Shown: positions 8,032 to 17,975, counted from the first letter of the stretch. The stretch: 64,000 bases of DNA from JAYPHU01 sp964611435 (GCA_964611435.1 CAZSXT010000001.1:248001-312000); one strand, 5' to 3'. Numbers and translations: made by a program. Notes: a model not told the origin generated them from the letters alone.

Positions 8032-11000
8032 CTAGGTCGTCACGGGTTCCGCTACAGGGGGTTTAACCTTTTTTGTTCTTGGCTTCAATGCAATCCCGAA
8101 CAGGTTCAACAACGGGGGGATAATTAGCAGGGTCAATACCGCAGATAATGCCAGACCGCCGATGACCACGGAACCCAGTCCACTATATAGTTCAGAACCG
8201 GCACCGGGGAAGAGGGCAAGGGGCAACATGCCAAATACGCTGGTAAGTGTTGACATGAAAATTGGTCTGATCCGGTTGTGTGTTGCCTCCATGATCGCGT
8301 CATAGATATCCATGCCTTCTTCGCGGACATGGATAAGTGTTTGGTGAACAAGCAGGATCGCATTGTTCACGACGATGCCGATCAGAATGACGAAGCCCAA
8401 CAAGGTCAGCATATCCAAGGCCTGGAACCGGAATTGATTGAGAATTGTCAGGCCGGCAACGCCACCCGCAGTCGCCAGCGGCACCGAGAACATGATGATC
8501 ATCGGGAAGATGAAACTTTCGAAGAGGATCGCCATAACCAAGTAAACAATCACTAGGGCAAGGCCCAGGTTCACTACCATGCTGTCAAAGGTCTGGGTTA
8601 ACGCATCGGCCGTACCGCCCATGCCCATGACAATTCCAGGAGGCAGGCCTTCTGAATATAGTTTTTGAATTACATCCGTTTGGACGGATTCCATAGCCGA
8701 TTCCAAGGCCACGGCGTTTGAGGGGCGAATCTGCAAGGTAACGGTACGCTGCCTCTCCAAGTGCCGAATTTCATTCGGGCTGGATGTCACCTGGATTTCT
8801 GCAAGCGAGCTGGCAGGCAATATCTGGCCGCGGCGGGTTACGACCGGCAAATTGCTAATTTGCTCGGTCCGTGTGATTTGGGATTCCGGCCCCATCAAAG
8901 TCAGGTCGATACGATCGCCGTCAACGGTGACTTCCGCCACCTTTAAGCCGTCATTGAAGGCATCCACTGTTTCGCCAAGTTCCTTCGCCGTTAGGCCGTT
9001 ATCGGAGAGACGAAGAGGGTCCGGGATTAAACGGACCTCGGGGTTGGCGTTTTGCAATCCTGGGATGACCCGAATTTGGTTCCCATCGCTTCTAGGAAAT
9101 GCCTGAGTGGCAATCTGGTTTGCGCGACCGGCGACTTCCAAAATACTATTCAGATCAGGACCGGAAATATCAAGATTGATACTCCGTCCACCACCGAACC
9201 CCCGGCCAAACAACGATGTCTGGAAGACGAATCCTCTGGTGCCCGGATTGCTGAAGATGGCGCGGCGAAGCAGCGGGATTAACTCCCGCGTGCGCGTGGG
9301 ATCGACAGCCGCTGCTGCTGCGATGGTGAATCCCCGGCGGATGACAAACCAGAAGCGGCTCATCTGGACCGGGTCGTCCTTGCCCAGCCTTTCACCTTCC
9401 GGATCCTGCATGTTGGGCCGAAGACTATCGAAGGTACTTGCGGCAATAGCCCGGATTGCATCCAGGTTATAGCCTGGGGGCGTTGAAAGCCGGGCGATGA
9501 CCAAGTTGCGATTTCCTTCAGGGAGGTACTCCAGTTTTGGCAAGAACTTCCATGTGCCAAATCCAGTAACGCCGCAAACCATGGCGATCATCAGAATTGA
9601 GAGCGCCTTATTTGAGATAACCCGCCGGGTATATCCAAGAGTGGCTCGCGTGAATAGCCGGGCAAAATGGTCGATTCCCGGCAGCTTTAAACCTTGCCCG
9701 GCACCGCTGACATCCCCGGCGAGCAACTTGTTCGCCAGAGCCGGGATCACGGTAATGGATACAATTAACGACAGAAGCACCGCGACGGAGATAGCCACCG
9801 CGATATCTCGGAACAACTGACCGACTTCAAGAGTCATGACCAAAATAGGGACGAAGACCATCACCGTTGTAAGCGCGGAGACAAAGACTGCGCCCCAGAC
9901 CTGTTTGGCCCCTTTAAGCGCAGCATCGAAGGGGGACTCGCCTCGCTGGCGTAAACGGAAAATATTTTCCAAAACAACGATGGCGGCATCGACGACCATG
10001 CCGACGGCAAAAGCGATGCCGGCCAGTGAGATCACGTTGATAGAACGGCCCAACGCGGCCATCGCGACAAAGGATCCAATCACCGAGACCGGAATGGCCA
10101 ACGAAATGACGACTGTCGCGCGGATTGACCGAAGGAAAATAAGAAGAAGTAGAGCTGCCAGTGTCCCACCGACGAGGATATTCTGCTGAACAAGACCGAT
10201 GGCGGAATTGATATAGATCGTGTCGTCGTGAACCTGGCGCATGGTAAGGCCCGCCTGTTTCAACGGACCGTCATTGAGTTCCTGGGCGACCTTGCGGACC
10301 CGCTTCATGACTTCGATAACGTTAACGCCGGTGTCCCGCACAACGTTCAGCACGACAGCCTGTTCACCGTCACTCATAATATACGTCGTGGGCCTTTTGA
10401 AGTTGAAGCGAATGTCGGCCACATCAGCGACCCTGACACGCGCGATGCGTCCGGTTGCGGCATCCGACTGGGTTCGGACGATTAAATTTTTTACCCGATC
10501 AACATTCACGAGTTCATTGTCCGTGCGGACGATGTAGCGCCGCTTGCCTTCTTCCACAACGCCGGCCGAAACGGATGCATTATTGGCGCGCAGGACCTGA
10601 ATAATGTCTGGAACCGCCAAGCCATACTCCGCAAGTTTTTGCGGATCTACGGTAACTCGGAGCTCTCGCCGGTTGCCACCGTAAACGTTCGACAGTGCAA
10701 TCCCGGGAATTCGTTCCATCCGGTCGCCAATGAAATCCTCTAAATACGCGCCATAGGTAGATATGTCTCTCGGGTTGCCAGACAATTTATTAATGACGAA
10801 CCAGGCTATGGGATTGTCTTCAGAATCTCGTGTCCTAATTCTGGGCTGCTGTGCCTCGTCCGGGAGATTGTTGATATTGGTGATGGCGTTGCCGATCAGC
10901 ATCAAGGCCTTATCCATGTTCGTGCCGATCGCAAATTCAAGCTTGATACGATTGCTGCCGTCCCGGGAAGAGGAGGAAATTTCCTCGAGGCCGTCTAGGC

Positions 11001-11217
11001 CGGTCAGCGCCTCTTCCTGGCGGTTTGTCAACTCGCGTTCTACCTCCGTTGGAGAAGCGCCGGACCAAGGCGTGATGAGCGACACAACCGGTTTACGGAG
11101 ATCAGGGGTCAACTGAATAGGGATGATGTTTAGAGCCACAAATCCCATCAGAACCACCATAAGAACGATGGAGAGAACAGCGACGGGACGTCTGATCGCT
11201 AGTTCAATGAGAGGCAT
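8032..11217 (-). CDS. RND efflux permease (HAE1-type)
   Basis: A 1061-residue inner-membrane proton-driven pump subunit of normal RND length. It begins with the usual cytoplasmic start and first membrane span (about 10-30), followed by a periplasmic loop, six spans from about 340 to 540, a second large loop and the final spans after 880. The fourth-span GMVVDAAIVVLEN segment, with the proton-relay Asp, is intact, as is the second-half GIVVNNAILLV segment. It should form a tripartite drug or solute pump with the adaptor encoded just upstream and an outer-membrane channel encoded elsewhere. The arsR gene starts 18 bp after its stop, so read-through is likely. Substrate unknown. Confidence 0.93.
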   Translation of the reverse strand: MPLIELAIRRPVAVLSIVLMVVLMGFVALNIIPIQLTPDLRKPVVSLITPWSGASPTEVERELTNRQEEALTGLDGLEEISSSSRDGSNRIKLEFAIGTNMDKALMLIGNAITNINNLPDEAQQPRIRTRDSEDNPIAWFVINKLSGNPRDISTYGAYLEDFIGDRMERIPGIALSNVYGGNRRELRVTVDPQKLAEYGLAVPDIIQVLRANNASVSAGVVEEGKRRYIVRTDNELVNVDRVKNLIVRTQSDAATGRIARVRVADVADIRFNFKRPTTYIMSDGEQAVVLNVVRDTGVNVIEVMKRVRKVAQELNDGPLKQAGLTMRQVHDDTIYINSAIGLVQQNILVGGTLAALLLLIFLRSIRATVVISLAIPVSVIGSFVAMAALGRSINVISLAGIAFAVGMVVDAAIVVLENIFRLRQRGESPFDAALKGAKQVWGAVFVSALTTVMVFVPILVMTLEVGQLFRDIAVAISVAVLLSLIVSITVIPALANKLLAGDVSGAGQGLKLPGIDHFARLFTRATLGYTRRVISNKALSILMIAMVCGVTGFGTWKFLPKLEYLPEGNRNLVIARLSTPPGYNLDAIRAIAASTFDSLRPNMQDPEGERLGKDDPVQMSRFWFVIRRGFTIAAAAAVDPTRTRELIPLLRRAIFSNPGTRGFVFQTSLFGRGFGGGRSINLDISGPDLNSILEVAGRANQIATQAFPRSDGNQIRVIPGLQNANPEVRLIPDPLRLSDNGLTAKELGETVDAFNDGLKVAEVTVDGDRIDLTLMGPESQITRTEQISNLPVVTRRGQILPASSLAEIQVTSSPNEIRHLERQRTVTLQIRPSNAVALESAMESVQTDVIQKLYSEGLPPGIVMGMGGTADALTQTFDSMVVNLGLALVIVYLVMAILFESFIFPMIIMFSVPLATAGGVAGLTILNQFRFQALDMLTLLGFVILIGIVVNNAILLVHQTLIHVREEGMDIYDAIMEATHNRIRPIFMSTLTSVFGMLPLALFPGAGSELYSGLGSVVIGGLALSAVLTLLIIPPLLNLFGIALKPRTKKVKPPVAEPVTT

Positions 11218-11256
11218 TACCGCAACTCCTATTGCCCAAATAACTGGGGATGGCGA

Positions 11257-12786
11257 TTAGGCCGGTCCACCTGAATTCTTGGCGCGTTTTTTGAAGAACT
11301 CTTGTTTCTCTTCTCGGCTCATGGCGCGGAACTTTTGACGTTCCTCGTCGCTCAAGCTTTGGATTATCGCTCGGCGCTGCTCCCGGGTCATCTCGGGACC
11401 GGAGCCGCTGGCCGGGCCTTTAAGGTCTTTTATCGCGCCGGGGCCTCCGCCGCCTTTGACGCGAACAGGTTGACCCGGTCTAAGCAATTCATTGCCGGTG
11501 ACGACAACCTGCTGACCCGGCTCCAGGCCCGATAGAATTTCAAACTTGCCGGCGAATGCTTCGCCTATCTGAACATTCATAGGACGCACGCGGCCGTTGT
11601 TGAAGACGAAGACGATCGTGCCCGACTGTCGATTGACGATGGCATCCTTGTGCACCGCCACGACTTCTCGGGCCTGTCCCTCGGGTACTTCGACGACGAC
11701 GCTTTGATTCACTACGAGCTTGGACTTAATTTTTGACGTGTCCGGCATAAGCCGAACCGCGCGGGTTCGCGACAGCGGATTTTCGTCGGGAATTATCGTT
11801 CGCACAGCCGCTTGAACGATAGTTTTCGCACCAATTCGGACATTTACGACCGAGCCGGGTGCGACACCGCTAAGCCTGTTTGACGGAATATCAGCCTCGA
11901 TCTCCACATTTCCATCGTCCAAGAGAGTGACCACGGGGGAGCCCGGATTGAGGTAGGCGCCTGGCGATACATGTTTCAGGACAACCACACCGTCGAAGGG
12001 GGCACTGACAGACGCATCTTTAACGTCCATCCTCGCCAGATCCCGAGACGATCTGGCGCGCTTTAAGGCAGCGGCAGTTTCCTCCACCGTTGCCTCCGCG
12101 CGGACAATTTCCTGACGTTTATCATCGTAGCGCGCCTGACTGAAAGCGGCGGAGCGCTTCAGCTTCTCCAGGCGCTTCAGCTCTTGTTGCAGGAGGTCCC
12201 TAGAGGCTTTTGCCGAATTCCATTTGGCGCGCGCCTGGATGACGTCCGCAGCTTTGAGATCTGCCTCCAGTTTCAGCCGGTCAATATCGAGCTCGGCGAT
12301 GATTTGTCCCGCCTTGACGCGATCACCTACTTGAACATTTATTCTTTGGACACTGCCTCTGATTTTCGTGGCGACTGCACTCCGTTGGTTTGCGACTAGC
12401 CGTCCCGTTATCGGGAAAACCTGCACCAGAGGTTCTTTGACGACGCTCGTCAGTTCCACCAAAGGCGGCGGGCGCCGACGCCGATTACCTGATCCGCCAC
12501 CGCCGCCTCTGTTGCCGGATGCGCCAGATTGATTTCCGCTGGACGATTTCGCCGTGTCACCGCCTTTTTCCTTGAGCTTGGCTTGGATGAACGCCCGCTT
12601 GTCCTCACGGCTCATGCCGAAGAATTTTTGGCGCTCTTCTTCGCTGAGGCTTTGGATGACGGCTCTGGCCTCCGGACTTGGGCCGCCTTGCGCTATAGCT
12701 TGGTTGGAACTGCCAATTGTAAGGCCGGTTGAGACCACGGCCGCTGAAATCAGAGCCAATATGCTGGATTGTCTATAATGTATCAT
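11257..12786 (-). CDS. RND periplasmic adaptor with duplicated charged end motifs
   Basis: A membrane-fusion protein of about 509 residues. ATG 12786 gives a clean signal sequence ending near AIAQG; GTG 12810 is an alternative. The lipoyl/coiled-coil core follows the usual order: beta-barrel entry at PITGRLVANQ, lipoyl half motif GDRVKAGQIIAELD, a helical hairpin, then the second lipoyl half and barrel. Unusually, a charged segment of about 37 residues (QSLSxEERQKFxxMSREx) occurs twice, just after the signal peptide and at the extreme C-terminus, flanking the core. A Gly/Ser/Asn/Arg-rich linker follows the first copy. Partner of the adjacent permease; 39 bp separates them. Its promoter lies in the 243-bp divergent gap with the HDAC gene. 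Confidence 0.9.
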   Translation of the reverse strand: MIHYRQSSILALISAAVVSTGLTIGSSNQAIAQGGPSPEARAVIQSLSEEERQKFFGMSREDKRAFIQAKLKEKGGDTAKSSSGNQSGASGNRGGGGGSGNRRRRPPPLVELTSVVKEPLVQVFPITGRLVANQRSAVATKIRGSVQRINVQVGDRVKAGQIIAELDIDRLKLEADLKAADVIQARAKWNSAKASRDLLQQELKRLEKLKRSAAFSQARYDDKRQEIVRAEATVEETAAALKRARSSRDLARMDVKDASVSAPFDGVVVLKHVSPGAYLNPGSPVVTLLDDGNVEIEADIPSNRLSGVAPGSVVNVRIGAKTIVQAAVRTIIPDENPLSRTRAVRLMPDTSKIKSKLVVNQSVVVEVPEGQAREVVAVHKDAIVNRQSGTIVFVFNNGRVRPMNVQIGEAFAGKFEILSGLEPGQQVVVTGNELLRPGQPVRVKGGGGPGAIKDLKGPASGSGPEMTREQRRAIIQSLSDEERQKFRAMSREEKQEFFKKRAKNSGGPA

Positions 12787-13029
12787 TGATGTGGGCGCTC
12801 CCCATGCCACCGAAACGACAATCCAATGCCGTCTAAATTCAACGTTTGCATTGGTATGCTCCGTCGCATGCTCGACGATAAAAATTCTTCCGCGATTTAA
12901 CGGCTAATTGCTTGGAATTCTAACCAGAATTACGGATGAGAGATTACGGCCATAACGAATTTTGTTCAACTATTCTCAATATCGACTCACCCTTATAGTT
13001 TGACCGGAAATTTCAGGTAAAATCGGCCC

Positions 13030-13959
13030 ATGAGCACAGCGTTTTTTAGTCATCCGATTTGTGTCCAGCATGAACCAGGTCCGGGTCATCCGGAATCGCC
13101 GGATCGTCTGAAAACCGTCTATGCGCGATTGGAGACGGAGCCGTTTAGCGCCCTTATCCGTATGAATGCAGAAGCCGTAGAGCCCGACATCATAGAATGC
13201 ACGCACTCGCCAGATTATGTCGAGACATTGCTTGCCGCAGTCCCGGAGGAAGGATACCGCGCCCTGGACCCGGACACGTTTCTATCCCCGGCTTCCGGCG
13301 AGGCCGCATTGCGGTCCGCGGGTGGTGTTTGCCAAGCCATTGATCTGGTGATTTCTGGCGACGTGGAGAATGTTTTCTGCGCGTTGCGTCCTCCCGGTCA
13401 TCACGCAGAATACGACCGGGCGATGGGATTTTGTTTGTTTAACAACGTCGCCATCGGCGCCAAGCAGGCGCAACTCAAATACGGTATTGATCGGGTTGCT
13501 GTTATCGATTTTGACGTTCACCACGGCAACGGCACCCAGCATATGTTTGAGGAGGATGCCTCGCTCTTTTATGGTTCGAGCCATCAGTTTCCGGCCTATC
13601 CGGGCACCGGCGCTGCATCTGAAACCGGGGTGGGCAACATATGTAATGTTCCGCTGGCGCCCGGCGCCGGCTCGATTGAATTCCGGAATGCGTATACCGA
13701 ATCTATTCTGCCGGCCCTTCGCGCCTTCAATCCTGATCTTCTTTTGATATCGGCGGGCTTCGATGCCCACTTCAAGGACCCGCTTTGTCAGCTGAATGTT
13801 GAAACCGAGGATTTCGAGTGGATTACCAGAGAACTGTTGCAGGTTGCAGACGAGTGCTGTGACGGCCGTGTCGTGTCCACGTTGGAGGGAGGCTACGAAC
13901 TTCAAGCCTTATCGGATAGCGTGGCAGTACACGTCTTGACATTGCTTAAAGTGGCATAG
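13030..13959 (+). CDS. Histone deacetylase family (acetoin utilisation/amidohydrolase-like) protein
   Basis: A 309-residue zinc amidohydrolase of the arginase/deacetylase fold. Key elements are present: RPPGHHAE with catalytic H124 and H125, DFDVHHGNGT with zinc ligands D162 and H164, and SAGFDAH with the third ligand Asp; the GGY loop with the transition-state residue is in LEGGYEL near the C-terminus. Bacterial members deacetylate small acetylated amines such as acetylpolyamines, or protein lysines; the substrate here is unknown. It stands 87 bp upstream of xseB and the isoprenoid genes, an arrangement common in Alphaproteobacteria, and may share a transcript with them. Confidence 0.92.
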   Translation: MSTAFFSHPICVQHEPGPGHPESPDRLKTVYARLETEPFSALIRMNAEAVEPDIIECTHSPDYVETLLAAVPEEGYRALDPDTFLSPASGEAALRSAGGVCQAIDLVISGDVENVFCALRPPGHHAEYDRAMGFCLFNNVAIGAKQAQLKYGIDRVAVIDFDVHHGNGTQHMFEEDASLFYGSSHQFPAYPGTGAASETGVGNICNVPLAPGAGSIEFRNAYTESILPALRAFNPDLLLISAGFDAHFKDPLCQLNVETEDFEWITRELLQVADECCDGRVVSTLEGGYELQALSDSVAVHVLTLLKVA

Positions 13960-14046
13960 CCGCCTCTGCCTTGCCCGGTCCTGCGCCGGGGCGTACACTC
14001 CCGCCCCAGTTTGAATGAGTTCTGACCACGCCAAACGGGGTGAACT

Positions 14047-14298
14047 ATGGCGGAAAAATCTATACCTGCGGACATCAAAAAGCTCAGCTTCGAAGAAGCT
14101 TTAGAAGAGCTGGAAGAGATTGTAAGTAATCTTGAGCAGGGTTCGAACAAACTCGACGATGCGATCCAGTCTTTTGAACGGGGAACGCTCCTCAAAAAGC
14201 ATTGTGAAGCGAAGCTCAAGGACGCGCGCGACCGTATCGAAAAAATTAGTGTCGGTGCCGATGGTGGCGCCGAAGTAGAACCGGTGGACATCGACTAG
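14047..14298 (+). CDS. xseB: Exodeoxyribonuclease VII small subunit
   Basis: An 83-residue acidic helical protein of typical XseB length. The family pattern LSFEEALEELEEIVxxLEQG is seen at residues about 15-36, followed by the conserved LDDAIQSFERG helix. Several XseB chains bind one XseA chain to form the enzyme that degrades single-stranded DNA from both ends. xseA is not in this window. The stop is 9 bp before the TTG start of ispA, so the two genes are almost certainly co-transcribed. Confidence 0.95.
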   Translation: MAEKSIPADIKKLSFEEALEELEEIVSNLEQGSNKLDDAIQSFERGTLLKKHCEAKLKDARDRIEKISVGADGGAEVEPVDID

Positions 14299-14307
14299 GG
14301 GATCTTA

Positions 14308-15195
14308 TTGGAGTCTTTTGAGGAAGCTCTGAAAGCCGCAGCGCAGGAAACTGATGCAGCGATGGACCGGTTGATTCCCAAAGGGGATGGGCCGGAAACG
14401 CGGGTATTTGAAGCCATGCGTTATTCCGCATTGGCCGGTGGAAAACGGCTCCGGCCTTTTCTGGTGTTATCCAGTGCCGATTTGTTTGGCGTGGAGAGGT
14501 CCAACTCCATACGGGTCGCCGCCGCAGTCGAGATGGTTCATACCTATTCCCTTATCCATGATGATTTGCCCGCTATGGATGACGATGATCTGAGGCGGGG
14601 CCTACCCACTTGCCACAAGAAATTCGACGAGGCTACGGCCATACTGGCGGGAGATGGCCTCCTGACTTTGGCCTTTGAGGTCATCTCCGGCGAAGCTACC
14701 CATAGTAATGCGAGAGTCAGAATCGAGCTTGCCCTGGAAATGGCCAAGGCAATTGGCGGCCAGGGCATGGTTGGCGGGCAGATGCTCGACTTAGTGGCGG
14801 AAGATCGGGAGTTTGATGTACCCGAAATCACCAGACTTCAAAGAATGAAAACCGGTGCGTTGATCGCATATTCCTGCCAAGCGGGCGCGATCCTTGGCAA
14901 TGCGACGGAACATCAGCATCATCTGCTGCTCGCGTATGCCCATGACCTGGGCCTCTCGTTCCAAATTGTCGATGATCTACTGGATGTCGAAGGCGATGCC
15001 GAAGAGATGGGGAAAGCGACAAACAAAGACGCCGAGGCTGGGAAAGCAACGTACGTTTCGTTGCTGGGTGTGGAGCGGGCCAAGGAACAAGCCGCGATAT
15101 TGGCGGACCAGGCGATAAAACATCTTGAGGTTTTCGAAGAAAAAGGCAATTTTTTGAGGGACTTGGCCGATTTTGTGGTAAAACGCCGTAAATAA
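14308..15195 (+). CDS. ispA: Polyprenyl (farnesyl/geranyl) diphosphate synthase
   Basis: A 295-residue cytoplasmic prenyltransferase that condenses isopentenyl diphosphate with allylic diphosphates, most likely to farnesyl diphosphate. The first Asp-rich motif is HDDLPAMDDD (Asp85, Asp86, Asp91), the second is QIVDDLLD near residue 215, and the GGKRLRP IPP-binding motif is at about 44-50. Translation starts at TTG 14308, preceded by an AGGGGA Shine-Dalgarno at good spacing; the next in-frame Met is well inside the protein. dxs follows 34 bp downstream and supplies the precursor pathway. Confidence 0.94.
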   Translation: MESFEEALKAAAQETDAAMDRLIPKGDGPETRVFEAMRYSALAGGKRLRPFLVLSSADLFGVERSNSIRVAAAVEMVHTYSLIHDDLPAMDDDDLRRGLPTCHKKFDEATAILAGDGLLTLAFEVISGEATHSNARVRIELALEMAKAIGGQGMVGGQMLDLVAEDREFDVPEITRLQRMKTGALIAYSCQAGAILGNATEHQHHLLLAYAHDLGLSFQIVDDLLDVEGDAEEMGKATNKDAEAGKATYVSLLGVERAKEQAAILADQAIKHLEVFEEKGNFLRDLADFVVKRRK

Positions 15196-15229
15196 GAACT
15201 ATTTTCAAGTAGAGTAGGAAGGGCAGGAC

Positions 15230-17164
15230 GTGGCCGAGAAGAGTAGTACCCCGCTGTTGGATTCCGTCAAATATCCAGCAGACATCCGAGATTTTACGAC
15301 CGAACAGTTAAAACAGCTCTCTAACGAAGTTCGTTCGGAAACCATCGACGCTGTTTCCATAACCGGCGGTCATCTGGGCGCCAGCTTAGGCGTTGTAGAA
15401 CTTACCGTTGCGCTTCACCATGTCTTTAACACACCCCATGACCGGCTGATCTGGGATGTGAGCCACCAAGCATATCCGCACAAGATTCTGACTGGACGCC
15501 GGGACCGAATCCGGACTCTCCGCCAAGGCGGCGGTTTGTCAGGATTTACCAAGCGCACCGAAAGTGAATATGACCCGTTTGGCGCTGCGCATAGTTCGAC
15601 CTCGATTTCCGCTGGATTGGGGATGGCCGTTGCCCGTGATTACAAAGAAGAAGAACGCAATGTTATTGCGGTAATAGGCGATGGCGCGATGAGCGCCGGG
15701 CAGGCCTATGAAGCGATGAACAACGCCGGGTCAATGGACACCCGTCTTATTGTGATTCTGAACGACAATGATATGTCAATCGCGCCGCCGGTTGGCGCTA
15801 TGAGCGCCTATCTTTCCCGATTAATTTCGTCGAAGCCGTATCGTTCTCTTCGGCACTTTGCCAAGGAGGTGGCGGGTAAGTTCCCGCGCAGGTTGGAAGA
15901 AACAGCACGCCGGGCGGAAGAGTACGCCCGGGGCATCCTGACCGGCGGGACACTGTTTGAAGAATTGGGCTTTTTCTATATTGGTCCCGTGGACGGTCAT
16001 AACATTGAACACCTTCTGCCGGTCCTAAAGAACTTGCGGGATATGGAAGAAGCCTGTCCGGTTCTTCTTCATGTCGTGACGGAGAAGGGACATGGATATG
16101 AGCCGGCAGAGAATTCTCCGGACAAATACCATGGTGTGTCCAAGTTTGATGTCATTACCGGTAAGCAGGAAAAACCCAAGGCCAATGCGCCGTCTTATAC
16201 ATCTGTTTTTGCTCAAGCGCTGATTCAAGAGGCCGCTAAGGATGAGAGAGTTGTCGCGATTACCGGGGCGATGCCGTCTGGAACAGGGTTGGACAAGTTT
16301 GGTGATGAATACCCGGATCGGACCTTTGATGTCGGGATCGCCGAACAGCACGCAGTGACATTCGCCGCCGGTCTCGCGACCGAAGGCTACAAGCCGTTTG
16401 CGACTATTTATTCGACTTTCCTACAACGGGCTTATGACCAGGTTGTCCATGACGTGGCCATCCAAAATCTGCCGGTCCGGTTCGCAATAGATCGTGCTGG
16501 GTTGGTCGGGGCTGATGGATCGACTCATGCCGGCTCTTTCGACATCGCCTATTTGGGCTGTCTGCCTAACTTTGTGATCATGGCAGCCTCTGATGAGGTG
16601 GAGTTGAAGCATATGGTCGCAACGGCGACTCAGATTGATGACCGCCCTTGCGCCTTCCGCTATCCGCGAGGCGAAGGGGTGGGCATTGATATGCCTGAAG
16701 AAGGAGTCCCACTGGAGATTGGCAAGGGGCGTATCGTCCGTGAGGGTACGTCGGTCGCGGTACTGAATTTGGGCGGACGCATGCAGGAATGCCTGGCCGC
16801 CGCCGATGAGCTTGCGTCTCTGGGCTGGTCCACGACTGTGGCGGACGCGCGTTTTGCGAAGCCCTTGGACGAAGACCTCATTTTGCGGCTGGCACGGGAG
16901 CATGAAGTCCTCATCACCATCGAGGAAGGCTCGATCGGCGGGTTCGCGTCACACGTGATGCAATTCCTCGCAAATAAGGGTGTTTTTGATAATGGACTGA
17001 AATTCCGGGCAATGACGCTGCCAGACATCTTTATTGATCAAGATAAACCCGATAGTCAGTACGTCCTGGCCGGTTTACGCCGCCCGGATATTGTTGCGAC
17101 GGCGCTGGCGGCTCTTGGTGAAAAGGTGGCTGAAAGTGACAACACTCAGCCAGCGCGCGCTTAA
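15230..17164 (+). CDS. dxs: 1-deoxy-D-xylulose-5-phosphate synthase
   Basis: A 644-residue thiamine-diphosphate enzyme catalysing the first MEP-pathway step from pyruvate and glyceraldehyde 3-phosphate. It has the GDGAMSAGQAYEAMNN cofactor motif (about 144-160), the DVGIAEQHAVTFAAG segment with the catalytic Glu (about 366-380) and the C-terminal transketolase-like domain. Length is typical. The start is GTG 15230, following AGGAAGG-type purines. The 3' end contains the start region of tlyA if that gene begins at the GTG inside dxs. It forms a unit with xseB and ispA. Confidence 0.97.
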   Translation: MAEKSSTPLLDSVKYPADIRDFTTEQLKQLSNEVRSETIDAVSITGGHLGASLGVVELTVALHHVFNTPHDRLIWDVSHQAYPHKILTGRRDRIRTLRQGGGLSGFTKRTESEYDPFGAAHSSTSISAGLGMAVARDYKEEERNVIAVIGDGAMSAGQAYEAMNNAGSMDTRLIVILNDNDMSIAPPVGAMSAYLSRLISSKPYRSLRHFAKEVAGKFPRRLEETARRAEEYARGILTGGTLFEELGFFYIGPVDGHNIEHLLPVLKNLRDMEEACPVLLHVVTEKGHGYEPAENSPDKYHGVSKFDVITGKQEKPKANAPSYTSVFAQALIQEAAKDERVVAITGAMPSGTGLDKFGDEYPDRTFDVGIAEQHAVTFAAGLATEGYKPFATIYSTFLQRAYDQVVHDVAIQNLPVRFAIDRAGLVGADGSTHAGSFDIAYLGCLPNFVIMAASDEVELKHMVATATQIDDRPCAFRYPRGEGVGIDMPEEGVPLEIGKGRIVREGTSVAVLNLGGRMQECLAAADELASLGWSTTVADARFAKPLDEDLILRLAREHEVLITIEEGSIGGFASHVMQFLANKGVFDNGLKFRAMTLPDIFIDQDKPDSQYVLAGLRRPDIVATALAALGEKVAESDNTQPARA

Positions 17165-17189
17165 GCGCTTCACGGCTCATTGCAACGCG

Positions 17190-17975
17190 ATGCCGGAAGG
17201 CGTAGCAAATAAATCTCACCCGAAAGAATCGCCTTCCGGTAAATCCAGACTAGATCAATTGCTCGTAGATCGCGGCCTTGTTGAATCAAAGACAAAGGCG
17301 CAGGCTTTGATTATGGCTGGGCATGTCTATAGCGGTGAACGCAAGCTGGAAAAGGCCGGCACTCAATATCGTGTCGATATCGAGCTAGATGTGCGGGGAC
17401 AGGATCATCCATGGGTGTCCCGCGGCGGCCTTAAACTGGCCCATGGATTGGAACATTTCGGCTTTGATGTCTCCGGCGCTGTTTGCCTGGATATCGGTGC
17501 TTCCACTGGCGGGTTCACTGATGTCCTATTGAGCAAGAAAGCGGCCAAAGTCTTTGCCGTCGACGTCGGACAGGGGCAGCTGGCTTGGAAGCTGCGTCAG
17601 GACGACAGGGTCGTGGTCCTGGAAAAAACCAACGCCCGATATTTGGACACTTCCCAAATTCCGGACCCAGTAGATTTTCTCTGTTGTGACGCGAGCTTTA
17701 TCGGTCTGGAGACAATTTTGCCGGCGCCGATGGTTTTGACAGCTGACAGGGCACACCTCATTGCCCTGATCAAGCCCCAGTTTGAGGTGGGCAAGGGGCA
17801 AGTGGGAAAGAAAGGAGTGGTCAGTGATCCCGAGCTTCACCAAGTGGTCTGCGATAGAATTCAATCTTGGCTCGCGGCCCAAACCGGATGGGTCGTTGCC
17901 GGAATTACGGAGAGTCCTATAAGAGGTCCCGAGGGAAATATCGAATTCCTCATCGCCGCGAAAAAAGAAGGGTAG
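17190..17975 (+). CDS. tlyA: TlyA-type rRNA 2'-O-methyltransferase (hemolysin A family)
   Basis: A protein of about 261 residues with an N-terminal S4 RNA-binding domain (SRLDQLLVDRGLVESKTKA) and a C-terminal SAM-dependent FtsJ-like methyltransferase domain with the LDIGASTGGFTDVLL cofactor motif. Homologues methylate 2'-O positions of 16S and/or 23S rRNA. ATG 17190 places 18 residues before the S4 domain; a GTG at 17136 inside dxs has a better AAGGTGG Shine-Dalgarno and would add 18 residues and overlap dxs. A terminator follows 11 bp after the stop, so this is the last gene of the isoprenoid operon. Confidence 0.92.
   Translation: MPEGVANKSHPKESPSGKSRLDQLLVDRGLVESKTKAQALIMAGHVYSGERKLEKAGTQYRVDIELDVRGQDHPWVSRGGLKLAHGLEHFGFDVSGAVCLDIGASTGGFTDVLLSKKAAKVFAVDVGQGQLAWKLRQDDRVVVLEKTNARYLDTSQIPDPVDFLCCDASFIGLETILPAPMVLTADRAHLIALIKPQFEVGKGQVGKKGVVSDPELHQVVCDRIQSWLAAQTGWVVAGITESPIRGPEGNIEFLIAAKKEG

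Noticed and set aside
13282..13905. 207-codon open frame opposite the HDAC-like gene
   Set aside because: The HDAC-like gene carries full catalytic motifs; the opposite frame has no recognisable pattern.
13988..14007. GGGGCG/CGCCCC hairpin between the HDAC-like gene and xseB as a terminator
   Set aside because: No T-run follows and the stem is only 6 bp; the genes may be co-transcribed.
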